From Bremia lactucae (lineage: Eukaryota; Oomycota; Peronosporomycetes; Peronosporales; Peronosporaceae), in NCBI RefSeq assembly GCF_004359215.1, contig NC_090618.1, forward strand, positions 561,069 to 573,248: a DNA stretch of 12,180 nt, given 5' to 3'. The notes beneath the pieces were generated by a model. It did no database searches. It saw nothing but the letters and a program-made list of their open reading frames with translations, and was not told the origin of the DNA. A program made the position numbers and the translations under genes. Below, piece after piece: positions 1-8,149 of the stretch; positions within the stretch are counted from its first letter, which is position 1, and every line of letters begins with the position of its first letter.

Positions 1-3000
1 GGCTTCAACATGGAGTGCGCGGAGCCACTTGTATTGCTGGTAAGCTGGTACAGCAGTGTACTGGTAGTCGATATGAGAGCGAGCAAAAGCGTCGACGTTT
101 GGCCATGAACCATCCGGACATAGGAAGTCAGAGAGACTTCTTATCTGGAAAGCGTTGGCGACGTGTTGACGATAACTGCGCTGGGGCTCTGCAACCATAC
201 AGAAGCTACGACGCTGGACTTCTGAAGTGTCAATTCGAGTTGCCTTGACATACTGGAACTCGGACGCACCATGGAACCAGATCGGTTGTCTGAGCAGGTA
301 TGTGAGACGAGCTGGAGGATTGAGATCACGCCATGTGACTTCCCACTTGAGTGAGTACCACAGACACCACACCACTCTCCACCATTGGGACAAGACACAC
401 CGCTTGAGTAGTGCACCATGTCGCAGCGGACTGATCGTCAGGAAGTCGAGTGGCTGCCATGGGCCCCAACCTGGGAGAGCAAGCAATAGGAGTGTTAATC
501 CTGCAGTGGTCCAGTTGCGTGTCGTCGAGGTTGAGGCAGCGACAAACTGGAGCAACTGTTGGAGCTTCTGACGCTTGAGTGAAGCTTCGATGCTGGGGAT
601 GTGCAATCCACCCTCCGAGCGTGGTTGATACAGGAACTCCTTGGCGATCAACTGGATATGCTTGGCGTTGCGTTCGTAGCGACGACTGAGCACGAATCGG
701 TTGAGTGTCGACTGCCACTTCTTGACAATGCGGTCAGGAACTGGGACATGTACCGTGTAGTGCCAGAGCCGAGAAAGAACCATGGTGAGCGCGATGAGTA
801 GACGACCTCTCAAGGTTCGTGCTCGACGGAACCAGAGCAGGAAACCTTCATAGAAGCGTCGATCCAGGAACTCGATGATGGCATCGTCCGTTGTGTCTTG
901 ACCGAAGAGGAGACCGAGAAACTTGACATTCCCGCCTCTCTGCAGTACCTTGATGCCAGGGATAACTGGGGCTTCACGTAACCGATGCAGTGGCATCAAA
1001 GTACACTTGCTCAAGTTGAGCTTGGCACCAGAGCCATCGCAATACACCTGGACAAGTTCGAGTTGCGCTTGGATACCTTGTATCGAGCTAGAGAGCAACG
1101 TCGAGTCATCAGCGAAGAACAATCCGGGAACTGTGTGATCCTCTGTCAGACAGATGCCATGTTCTTCGTGTTGACGTAACAGATTACCCAATGGTTCGAT
1201 GACCATTAGAAAGAGCAATGCTGAGAGCGGGTCACCTTGTTTGACACCGCGTGTCGGACAGATTGCTGGCTGGATGTGACCATTGATCAGAAGGTGAGCC
1301 TGTTGACCTGTGTACAGCAGCTTCACCCAGTCGGAGAAGGCTCCACCACAGCCCATGCGATCAAGCACTTGGAACATATAATTCCAGTTGACTCGGTCGT
1401 ACGCTTTCTCAAAGTCGAGAAACATGGCGTAGGCCTCTTCATCTCTTGCAGTCACGAGATCTTGCAGATCAGCCAGAAAGCGAATGTGGTGATGGATGGA
1501 TCTACCCTTCACGAACGCCTTCTGATCGACGTGGATCAGTTTGGGTAGGGAGAGCTGTAGTCGATACGTCAGTGTCTTGGACAGAGCTTTGACGTCGACT
1601 CCCATGAGCGAGATCGGTCGAAAGTTTCCCGGATCGGCCCGGGAACCCTTCTTGTGTAAGAGACAGACTGCTGACTGACGCTGGGAGTATAGGAGCTCAC
1701 CTCGTGCTAGCTGATAGTTGAACACGATGCTCAGACATTCACCAAAGACATCAGTTGCAACTTGATAGAAACCAGCTGTGAGTCCATCCATCCCAGGAGC
1801 AGAGCTGGCCTTCATGTGTTTGAGTGCGTCAGCCAAATCGGCGCCGGAGATTGGAGTGTTCAGCAGATCTTGTTCTTCTGTCGAGAGCCGCTTTTCGATC
1901 GTACTCAGCAACTTCCGACTTTTGCTGGAGTTGATTGGCGGCGTAGATTCAGCTGGACTGTCTCGATCTCCCATGATAGATCCCCAGTGAGCTCGGAATC
2001 CCGCTGAGATATCTTGGGAGTTGCGTGAGACACGTCCATTCGATGTCTGGACTTCTTCGATACTGACTCGACGGAGTGAAGTGTCTAGTGGTCGGAAGAA
2101 GTATTTGGATGACGTCTCAGCATGTTGAGCTTGGAAGTCGAAGGCAGCGTCTTGGTTATAGCAACTAGATCTGTTCACACAGTCCCGGTATGCTTCCATA
2201 GCGGTATGGAAACCAGCCTGGGATACGGAGTGACGATCTTCGCGGAATCGCTTCGCTGCGTCGTCGAGTGTCTTGCGAGCTATTTCGACTGCAGCTTCAT
2301 TTTGGGATCGAAGTTTGCGTTGGAGTGCCTGTAGAAGCCGACGGACTGACTTCTTCCATTGTTCCCAGACCTTGCCTGGGTTCTTGGCGGCTTGGATATC
2401 TTGTAGTAGTTGCTGAGCTTCACCCTGGATGGCTTCAACCACCTCCGGGTACTCAAGCAGATATGCTGGGAATCTCCAATATCTACGACCATGCAACTGG
2501 GACATGGAGCGGAGTGTGACTTGGTGCACCAAGTGGTCACCTGCACCCTTGGGTTCGAAGTACTTGGCATCGCCGTACACTGCGTTGCTGAAGTCTTCAG
2601 ACATGAGGATGTAGTCGAGTCGGTTTTTACGTGGCTGAGGACCTGTGTACACTCGTTCATCTGGATGGTGGATGCGCCAGGAATCTACCACTCCAAGCTG
2701 ACCGAGCCAACCGAGGCATGCACTGCGTCCAGGACGAGCACGAAGCGAGGGTTGAGATGAGTCCATGCTTGGATCCAGAGGTGTGTTGAGGTCGCCGAGC
2801 ACGAGGTGCGTCGCATTGTCTTCGAACAAGTCGACTCGTAGGTGATCGAAGAACACCAACTTGTCGGAGTCGTTGACAGGCGAGTAGACATTGTGGATGT
2901 ATATGGGAGCATTCTCAACTGACACTCGGATCACTAGATAGCGACCTGGGACTGTCAGATCGAGAAGCTCCACCACAGTGTCGAAACCTGGGAAATCCGA

Positions 3001-3315
3001 GCGGAGTACAGTCAGCACTCCACCTGACCGACCGGTAGTCTGGGTTGAGCTGTTAGCACCCGGATCACTGACAAAGAGTTTGTGCTGGAATCGGGCGTCG
3101 TGGTTGAACTTGAGTGTGTCGAGATGATGAGAATCACGTAGTTTGGTTTCTTGGACACAAGAGACGCTGTGTCGCTGGAGAAAATTTTCAATCAGCAGAT
3201 GGCCATTCTTCTTGATCCCATTGGTGTTGACTGTCAGCAAGCTGACGCCTTGCCACGAAATCTTGGCTGTGTCTACTGTTTCGACAACTTTACGAACTCT
3301 GACTGAGTGGGCCAG
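1..3315 (-). CDS. LINE ORF2 protein: APE-type endonuclease plus reverse transcriptase (C-terminus outside window)
   Basis: The polyprotein nicks target DNA and reverse-transcribes the element RNA at the nick. The frame opens after a TGA (3316-3318) and stays open for 1,105 codons to the edge. Counting from the CTG after that TGA, the endonuclease covers residues 24-268: TVNTNGI (28-34, Asn32), CVQETKL (53-59, catalytic Glu56), NVYSPVN (142-148), GDLN (174-177, Asp175/Asn177), RLDYIL (232-237) and GDHL (259-262, His261). The reverse transcriptase covers about 490-805: APGMDG (506-511), FRPISL (565-570), DQKAFVKGRS (597-606), LDFEKAYDRV (633-642, Asp634), QGDPLS (693-698), FADD (734-737) and KFLG (798-801). 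A tryptophan-rich connector follows. No RNase H or terminal zinc knuckle is reached. The first ATG is codon 184, inside the endonuclease, so AUG initiation would remove most of that domain. It overlaps the end of ORF1 in the +1 frame. Confidence 0.93.
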   Translation of the reverse strand, partial: MAHSVRVRKVVETVDTAKISWQGVSLLTVNTNGIKKNGHLLIENFLQRHSVSCVQETKLRDSHHLDTLKFNHDARFQHKLFVSDPGANSSTQTTGRSGGVLTVLRSDFPGFDTVVELLDLTVPGRYLVIRVSVENAPIYIHNVYSPVNDSDKLVFFDHLRVDLFEDNATHLVLGDLNTPLDPSMDSSQPSLRARPGRSACLGWLGQLGVVDSWRIHHPDERVYTGPQPRKNRLDYILMSEDFSNAVYGDAKYFEPKGAGDHLVHQVTLRSMSQLHGRRYWRFPAYLLEYPEVVEAIQGEAQQLLQDIQAAKNPGKVWEQWKKSVRRLLQALQRKLRSQNEAAVEIARKTLDDAAKRFREDRHSVSQAGFHTAMEAYRDCVNRSSCYNQDAAFDFQAQHAETSSKYFFRPLDTSLRRVSIEEVQTSNGRVSRNSQDISAGFRAHWGSIMGDRDSPAESTPPINSSKSRKLLSTIEKRLSTEEQDLLNTPISGADLADALKHMKASSAPGMDGLTAGFYQVATDVFGECLSIVFNYQLARGELLYSQRQSAVCLLHKKGSRADPGNFRPISLMGVDVKALSKTLTYRLQLSLPKLIHVDQKAFVKGRSIHHHIRFLADLQDLVTARDEEAYAMFLDFEKAYDRVNWNYMFQVLDRMGCGGAFSDWVKLLYTGQQAHLLINGHIQPAICPTRGVKQGDPLSALLFLMVIEPLGNLLRQHEEHGICLTEDHTVPGLFFADDSTLLSSSIQGIQAQLELVQVYCDGSGAKLNLSKCTLMPLHRLREAPVIPGIKVLQRGGNVKFLGLLFGQDTTDDAIIEFLDRRFYEGFLLWFRRARTLRGRLLIALTMVLSRLWHYTVHVPVPDRIVKKWQSTLNRFVLSRRYERNAKHIQLIAKEFLYQPRSEGGLHIPSIEASLKRQKLQQLLQFVAASTSTTRNWTTAGLTLLLLALPGWGPWQPLDFLTISPLRHGALLKRCVLSQWWRVVWCLWYSLKWEVTWRDLNPPARLTYLLRQPIWFHGASEFQYVKATRIDTSEVQRRSFCMVAEPQRSYRQHVANAFQIRSLSDFLCPDGSWPNVDAFARSHIDYQYTAVPAYQQYKWLRALHVEA

Positions 3316-6004
3316 TCACGAGTGTGAGTTGATCGTCTACCTTCTGTAACTGGAGTACGCTTGCATCGTCTGGGTAGAAGCCATCACTGGCGCGAAGGGC
3401 TTCAAGGTCGTTCAGCATGGAACCCTGCCATTGGACAGCTTCCCAAAGTTTGAAACAGATCTCTCCAAGCTTGGATCTCAACAGTGCCAAAAGCAAGTTG
3501 GGGTGAAGAAGGCGACGATTGTGTGCTGGAATCCACGCGATCGACATACCAGTCACATGTTGGAGCCAGAAGTCTTTCTCGAAGATTCTCGGCGCCGTGC
3601 ACATGAGCATGAGCTCAAAGAGAGCCAGTGCTCTGGATGCACGCACAAGTTCTTTTGTGCTGTCTGATGGTGTCTTCCACCATGCAGCCACACGTTGGAA
3701 CAGCTCCTCTCGTTTCTTCGGAACCTTGTCACCAAGGTGTTTGGCCCACTTGTTCGCGAAAGTGGTCGACTTATCTGGATCTGTCGCGCTCAGCACACGG
3801 TTGATCAGGTGTAGGTGAGCCAAGTCGCTGACATGAGAGCTGGTGGCAGACATCTCTTGGAGTAACACGGTATTGAAGGCGAGGGGCGTTGAACACGATG
3901 CGTAGTACACCACCGTGTCTGCGTTGTTGGTATTTCGCAACACCTTACGCGACCCCGAAATCTTGGAATCAGCAACCGCAAGGCGATCTGGCGATAGCTG
4001 GAGATCGGCTGTCTCTTCAGTCGTCTCCATATCTGCGACGATCTCTTGGATTGGCAACGGTTTCTCGGTCTTCACAACGCTGGTGTGATGCTTGGTAAGG
4101 AAATGGCTGGCTTCCTTCGACTCACTTAACTGGGCTGGAGCCTTCACCGTGCAAGGCACGATCTGGAAACGTGGACCATGTTGCTCATCGAGAGTGGCCG
4201 AGCAACAGGCGAAATTAACCTCAACCTTGCTAAGCACGTCAAAGTAGTTGCTCGTCGCAACTCCTACGAGTGGCTTCGGTCGACTCTTCATGAGCATGTT
4301 GGCAAAGTCAGTCGCACTGCGTGTCCGTTTGCCCTTCTTCTTTGAGTTGGTCGTGAGCTCGCTGGAGGAAGGTGGTAGCTGCTTGAGCATGGGTTTCGGA
4401 CTCCCAGGCGGTGTCAACATTACCAACCCATTCGTGCTCAGCGACAATTCACTTGGTGTTTGGTTCGTCGATGTTCGAGCTGGCGATACCGCCTGTCGAA
4501 CGACGGCACCTTGTCTAAGGGCGAGTTGCAACGATGTCTCCATTGGTCGCTGAGCAACAATATCCGCAAACGTCCGCGACTGCTGCGCGGGTGGCTGATG
4601 CTGTTGCGTGGTTGCTCTTGCGTTGGCTATTGCTGTTGCTGCCGCCAACGTCGGGTTTTGGAGCTCTAGCGCATATCGCGAACGATATCCAAACGGCACG
4701 CGTTGAGCTGGAAACGGTGCATCCTTCGCATGGACGGGGTGGATGCGTCCAGCAAACACGAGCTGGTCGCACACAGAACCGTCCACAAAGAGTTGCGGTG
4801 GACATTCATTCGAGCGGAAATACACGCGCCAGGTGGCAGTCGTCATCACCGCGTCAAGGTTCACGTCTCGGAACGTACCGTAGATCGGTCGCGCTCCAAG
4901 CTTGAAGAAACGCTTGAGCATGAGATCTGCATCCACATCGCTGTCAACACTGGACACGTCGATGTAGAAGCGGTCGGCAAGGATGTCGAACTCTCTGAAC
5001 CTGTACTTGCCTCCGAGGATGGTGACCTCTTGGCGTTCCAGACGGAAGCAAGCTTCCTTGGTCTTCACCTTGATGCGGAGGTTCCCTCCCGGCATCTTGG
5101 TGAGCTGACCAAGTTGGTTCAGGTCCATATGCTGCTGGACGACTTGGTTGCCGTGATCATTGGAGAAGGATGTAAGAAGTTTGTTGGGAGAGGTGCGCTG
5201 AAAAGCTTGTCCAGTCTCGAGCACCATCACGTAACGTGCTCGGGGCAACATATACGGACGGGCTCGATCGATCCGTGGCGCAAGCGCGCTCCAGTCTCCT
5301 CCCGCTTCGTACAGCGCATCGATGGCTTCGATGTCTGCAGCAAGCGGTTTTGGTAGTTCAACCTTCGTCTTTTCCGGAGCTTCAACTTTGTCGCGCCGAA
5401 TCTCTGTGGTCCGTTGCAGTAGGGTACGCAAGGTTGGTGGGTGCGTACCTTGTCGTGCGTTTGGGTTCACAGTCGCATGTGTACCCTGTCGTGCGTCTGG
5501 ATGCTTAGCTGCGTGCGTACCCTGACGCGAGTCAGGATGCGCAGTTGCCTGGGTGACGTTGCAGTTGGCTGCATGTGTAGTCCTGTCGCACAGCTGGATT
5601 GTCATTCCATCATCGGTTGTGGGTGCGCCTGTCTCTGACGACCGTGCTGGCTTGTTGGGTACAGTTTGCACAGAGCCAGGGTCACTTCCCTGGTCCGTAC
5701 CAGTGGTTGGAACGTGCGCTGGGTTCCTGTTCTCCCTGTCCCGCCTTTCGCTCAAAGGAGGATGGACAGTTGGGTACCAAGTACCACTGTCGGCAGTAGA
5801 AGCAGGGTGCGCTGGATTTCCGTTCTCGCTGCCCTCCCTTGAAGGGAGACGGACAGTTGGGTACCTAGTACCACTGTCGGCAGTAGAAGCGGGAAGCGTT
5901 GGATTCACTTCTTGAGCTTGTGGGTGTGGACCCACGTCACTCATCACCATGTCGTCTGCTTGGACAGTGTCGTGTATGACTGCAGAGACGGCGGGACGTT
6001 CCAT
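3290..6004 (-). CDS. LINE ORF1 protein (about 904 aa), probable RNA-binding/nucleoprotein role
   Basis: The first ORF of the LINE, presumably packaging element RNA. I chose the ATG at 6004 because its context (GCCATGG) is strong. The frame is open further, to 6118 (942 codons), but codons beyond 6093 are Gypsy antisense sequence and the only start there is GTG. Numbering from 6118: residues 40-250 are low-complexity and rich in Pro, Ser and Thr, with two repeat families. Residues 295-490 form a folded-looking domain with an RRM-like pattern (FYIDVS at 384-389, WRVYFRS at 430-436). Residues 593-616 are strongly basic (KKKGKRTR). Residues 765-935 are helical and hydrophobic. I see no CCHC zinc knuckle. 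The frame stops at TAA 3290-3292, overlapping ORF2 by about 26 nt. The RRM call is inference; a DUF-type gag domain is the alternative. Confidence 0.85.
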   Translation of the reverse strand: MERPAVSAVIHDTVQADDMVMSDVGPHPQAQEVNPTLPASTADSGTRYPTVRLPSREGSENGNPAHPASTADSGTWYPTVHPPLSERRDRENRNPAHVPTTGTDQGSDPGSVQTVPNKPARSSETGAPTTDDGMTIQLCDRTTHAANCNVTQATAHPDSRQGTHAAKHPDARQGTHATVNPNARQGTHPPTLRTLLQRTTEIRRDKVEAPEKTKVELPKPLAADIEAIDALYEAGGDWSALAPRIDRARPYMLPRARYVMVLETGQAFQRTSPNKLLTSFSNDHGNQVVQQHMDLNQLGQLTKMPGGNLRIKVKTKEACFRLERQEVTILGGKYRFREFDILADRFYIDVSSVDSDVDADLMLKRFFKLGARPIYGTFRDVNLDAVMTTATWRVYFRSNECPPQLFVDGSVCDQLVFAGRIHPVHAKDAPFPAQRVPFGYRSRYALELQNPTLAAATAIANARATTQQHQPPAQQSRTFADIVAQRPMETSLQLALRQGAVVRQAVSPARTSTNQTPSELSLSTNGLVMLTPPGSPKPMLKQLPPSSSELTTNSKKKGKRTRSATDFANMLMKSRPKPLVGVATSNYFDVLSKVEVNFACCSATLDEQHGPRFQIVPCTVKAPAQLSESKEASHFLTKHHTSVVKTEKPLPIQEIVADMETTEETADLQLSPDRLAVADSKISGSRKVLRNTNNADTVVYYASCSTPLAFNTVLLQEMSATSSHVSDLAHLHLINRVLSATDPDKSTTFANKWAKHLGDKVPKKREELFQRVAAWWKTPSDSTKELVRASRALALFELMLMCTAPRIFEKDFWLQHVTGMSIAWIPAHNRRLLHPNLLLALLRSKLGEICFKLWEAVQWQGSMLNDLEALRASDGFYPDDASVLQLQKVDDQLTLVTGPLSQSS
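5435..5542 (-). repeat. Coding tandem repeat, three 12-residue units in ORF1
   Basis: Three adjacent 36-nt units encode HPDSRQGTHA-, HPDARQGTHA- and NPNARQGTHP-type peptides (residues 193-228 counted from 6118). A more degenerate unit (THAANCNVTQAT) seems to precede them. Units differ by a few substitutions, with no frame damage. The region is probably disordered. Confidence 0.85.
5729..5905 (-). repeat. Coding repeat of about 29 residues (STADSG-YPTV) in ORF1
   Basis: Two successive units share PASTADSGT-YPTV (residues 76-89 and 105-118 counted from 6118), each followed by a charged Ser/Arg/Glu segment. A third partial unit starts NPAH at 132. At DNA level a 23-base stretch ending in the GTCGGCAGTAGAAGC core recurs about 87 nt apart. 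The unit is distinct from the 12-residue repeat nearby. Confidence 0.8.
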
Positions 6005-6092
6005 GGCGGGAAAGACTTGGAGGGCTGGTGGCTTGGGGTTTGAGTTTGGGTTCTTCTGGATTTGACTTGCGTAGTAGCCGGCAAATTGAGAA

Positions 6093-6094
6093 GT
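6093..6094. other. LINE 5' junction inside a Gypsy integrase gene
   Basis: From 6094 (TTGGCACCAG) rightward the sequence matches the second integrase copy from 8183. Left of it, the second copy continues as integrase (TGKFWKSIFRV), while here the LINE ORF1 leader begins. The integrase 5' part should lie beyond the LINE 3' end, outside the window. Confidence 0.85.
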
Positions 6095-6958
6095 TGGCAC
6101 CAGATTGGATATGTCCACTGCGGACCATCAGCAGACCGATGGTCAAACAGAACGTGTCAATCGCGTTATTGATGACATTTTACGCAGTGTGTTTGCGCAG
6201 ACACCAAAGCGCTGGAGCTCAATGCTCTCAGTAGTGGAATTTGCGTTAAATATCGCTGTCCATGCCTCTACAGGCTATACTCCGTTTAATATAAACGGTC
6301 TTGCTCACCCGCGCGTTCCACTGCGTGGCTCAGGGCTTGGTGGGGGAGAATTAGCCGAAAGGCTTGCTGATATCATCCCTTTTACCGTTCGGAAACAAGT
6401 AAGCGAGTTCCTCGCGACGCGATTTAGTGTCTTAAGACATGTAAACGATACGATGGCTGATAGCCAAGACAAACAAAAAGAACAAGCAGATACCAAAGGC
6501 AGAAGCTGTATTAATTCTTATGTGGTCGGCGACCGAGTTTTATTAAACGCTAAAAATTTACCCATTAACTTGGTTTCCGCGGTCTTCAAGACCAAATTGC
6601 CCCCGCGCTTTATTGGACCATTTACCGTCGTGGCCAAGAAGGAGCTAGCTTATACGCTAAACCTTTCTAACAAGCTGCGTACACACCCAGTGTCTTACGT
6701 TGGCTTTCTCAAGCCATAAGCGCTGGTGCCGAGACAGGCGATCGTACCGCAGATTGCTGCATCCTCACCAGGATGTCCAGCTGGCCCTTTAAACGAGGTG
6801 CTGGCGCTCCAGCATCGAAAGACGGTTCTGAGCCGCTTCAAAAAAGCTCTCAACCCGAGCAAGGCTCTTACGAAGAAGTTGCACCTCGTGCTTCGAAGCA
6901 TCAAATGCTTATGTCGAGATTTCGGCCCCCTCCCGCGCTCCTTGATGCGCGAGGGAAC
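6094..6958 (+). pseudogene. Ty3/Gypsy integrase C-terminal fragment (copy 1), decayed
   Basis: It encodes the C-terminal part of a Gypsy integrase, which inserts element cDNA into the host genome. The frame opens with MSTADHQQTDGQTERVNRV, which holds the catalytic Glu of the DDE triad; both Asp residues and the HHCC zinc domain are missing because the LINE cut the gene at 6093. After the core come a GPY/F-like module (RFIGPF) and THPVSYVGFLKP, ending at TAA 6717-6719. That stop lies at a net 27-nt deletion relative to copy 2, which reads LKPYRDPFHVD here. The tail continues with a further one-base frameshift near 6797-6800 to RPPPALLDARGN (about 6922-6958), the linker that precedes the chromodomain in copy 2. 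Here the chromodomain is replaced by unrelated inverted sequence. Confidence 0.9.
6094..6958 (+). repeat. Direct repeat, left copy (integrase), partner at 8183-9076
   Basis: The two copies lie 2,089 bp apart in the same orientation. Over the first 428 nt I count two substitutions (6158, 6193), and the block 6194-6521 looks identical by eye. From 6522 to the end of the integrase there are roughly 17 substitutions plus an indel in about 195 nt, and divergence of that order continues to 6958. Confidence 0.88.
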
Positions 6959-6964
6959 GCTTCG

Positions 6965-7550
6965 TGTCCACCCTGGCTTGGAGTGGAGACAATACGTCTC
7001 TTAGAGGCCGGGACATTGACGTCCCCGGGTTTTCCAGCCTGTATTGGTTCTATACAAGACACGGTGTCTAATTTGACATTCGACAAGGAGTTAGATAACT
7101 CAACTTCCTTATCCAGCGAACGTTTACGTGTCGCTTCACGTGCATTAGGAGGGTTTGACCCAAAATGCCCTGGCGAACCGCCAATAGTGTCACTATTGAC
7201 ACTCAGTATGGTGCCAACTCGGCCGACCACACTCGGTGGACTTGCACGTGCCACTCCACGTATCTCAGGGATATAACACCCTTGATGACGCGGTCATGAG
7301 CCAAGAATGCTTTCAGTATTCAGTGAATCGTTATTACAACGAGTGTCACTTGACGAAGTACGTGCCGTTCCACTTCCTTCTTCTGGGTCGGGCTCAGAAT
7401 ATATGTTTATAACATTGGAGTTTATAAAGTCAGACATTTTAATGTTTAAATATACTGACAACTCAGTCAAGTCAATGGTCCGCGCCAATAGAGCTTTTGT
7501 TGCCTAGCAAAGTTGGGTTCATGAATCTTCAAAACTTTTCTAGGAACATA
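6965..7550 (-). pseudogene. Gypsy pol linker downstream of protease, decayed
   Basis: This continues the protease fragment on the minus strand. One frame is open from about 7488 down to about 6965 with a single stop (TGA 7294-7296), far fewer than chance for some 170 codons. It reads as a charged, low-complexity spacer containing SEPDPEEGSG, REATRKRSLDKEVELSN and VPASKRRI. The likely position is between retropepsin and reverse transcriptase. No RT motif is reached, because the piece ends at the inverted junction near 6958-6970. I recognise no catalytic domain. Confidence 0.55.
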
Positions 7551-7919
7551 GCGCGTGGCGCCTAAGGTCTTAGACCTCCAATCGATCCTGGCTCATGGCG
7601 TTCGAGCCAAGCCATTCCACGCATGAGATCATATCTCGATTCCAAATTAATGAAGAGACAGCGTTCCATACGGTCAAAGTCCAGAAACTTTATGCCTAAA
7701 ACTAATGGAACCTTAGAAATGGTGACACGAGTCCCAGCCGCTAAGCGAACAGTGATTGTATCACTTTCATGCGCTTTAAGCACCTTAACGTATTGTTGAT
7801 TTTTCTTCAAGGGAAAGACGTCGAGCATAATTGCACGACGCTTCAGAGCCAATTAAAATTGACCATGCTTAACCAAAGCCCTTCAAAGTCGTTTGAGCGA
7901 CTAACAAGCCAGGCTTGTT
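7551..7919 (-). pseudogene. Ty3/Gypsy retropepsin (aspartic protease), inactive and frameshifted
   Basis: The family cleaves the Gag-Pol polyprotein. The minus strand reads NKPGLLVAQTT, then ILIGSEASCNYARRLSLE where an active retropepsin has L-I-D-S-G-A-S. The catalytic Asp codon is GGC (7848-7850) and the Gly after Ser is GAA (7842-7844), so the active site is gone. A TAA lies just upstream (7869-7871). The frame shifts in the T run 7800-7804, then continues through TVRLAAGTRV, VPLVLGIKFLDFD and YDLMRGMAWLERHEP, the flap and C-terminal parts of the fold. A second one-base slip near 7588-7590 moves IDWRSKTLGATRYVP into another frame. Gag zinc-knuckle sequence lies upstream and pol linker downstream on the same strand, the normal gag-PR order. 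Confidence 0.8.
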
Positions 7920-7924
7920 ATTCA

Positions 7925-8143
7925 CGCCCCGTGCCATTACGCCCCGAGCTTATTGTGGGCTAGGTCCTTTTACTCTCACATCCAAGAGGTTCAACAGAGC
8001 CTAGGTCTTCCCTAGTAGGGCGCCCCACACCAACTCAATAGCATCGTACCAGATTTCTGGTATAGGTCGGAGTTGGAGCTCTTTCAAGCTTTACGCGTAT
8101 TTCGTAGCGGACAGGCCGGACGTAAATGTTTCGTGCTTTCCCT
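7925..8143 (-). pseudogene. Gag C-terminal fragment: second half of CCHC zinc knuckle plus spacer
   Basis: On the minus strand, 8140 down to 8087 reads STKHLRPACPLRNTRKA, which fits the end of a C-x2-C-x4-H-x4-C knuckle (His 8126-8128, Cys 8111-8113); the two leading Cys are absent. A TGA follows at 8084-8086. Further on, another frame reads VGRPTREDLGSVEPLG, a plausible gag-PR spacer. The missing CxxC is what the plus-strand gag ends with at 11674-11685. The region is frameshifted and cannot be translated as it stands. Confidence 0.7.
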
Positions 8144-8149
8144 CTGTGA
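8143..8149. other. Inverted junction J1: minus gag tail against plus integrase
   Basis: Minus-strand gag zinc-knuckle coding stops within a few bases of 8143, and plus-strand integrase coding (ACG GGT AAA TTC, TGKF) starts at 8149. The two pieces point away from each other, so normal element order is broken here by a strand switch. Confidence 0.7.

Larger units (their letters stand above)
1..6093 (-). mobile_element. APE-type non-LTR retrotransposon (LINE), 3' end beyond window
   Basis: A two-ORF LINE on the minus strand. ORF1 (up to 6004) precedes ORF2 (3315 down to the edge), the normal LINE order. ORF2 has an apurinic-type endonuclease followed by a reverse transcriptase of the L1/Tx1-like kind. 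Both frames are free of stops and frameshifts over about 6 kb, unlike the neighbouring Gypsy sequence, so this is probably a recent, possibly still coding-competent insertion. The 5' end is placed at 6093 because the downstream integrase copy (from 8183) matches exactly from 6094 rightward and differs to the left. The 3' UTR, tail and far target-site duplication are outside the window. Clade assignment is by motif style only. Confidence 0.9.

Noticed and set aside
141..2918. Several 60-130 codon frames on either strand within 1-3300
   Set aside because: All overlap the continuous 1,105-codon ORF2, which contains every endonuclease and RT motif in order.
4703..5356. Plus-strand open frame of 217 codons
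   Set aside because: It lies antisense to the well-supported LINE ORF1 and has no recognisable motif; a shadow of the codon bias of the real gene.
5435..5542. CRISPR-like array
   Set aside because: The 36-nt units are contiguous, lack unique spacers and encode in-frame peptide repeats of ORF1.
6092..6118. GTG at 6118 as start of LINE ORF1
   Set aside because: The bases belong to the Gypsy integrase, and a GTG start is unlikely in a nuclear eukaryotic gene; ATG 6004 has a good context.
7307..7507. Plus-strand 66-codon frame
   Set aside because: Antisense to the pol linker that continues from the recognisable protease on the minus strand.
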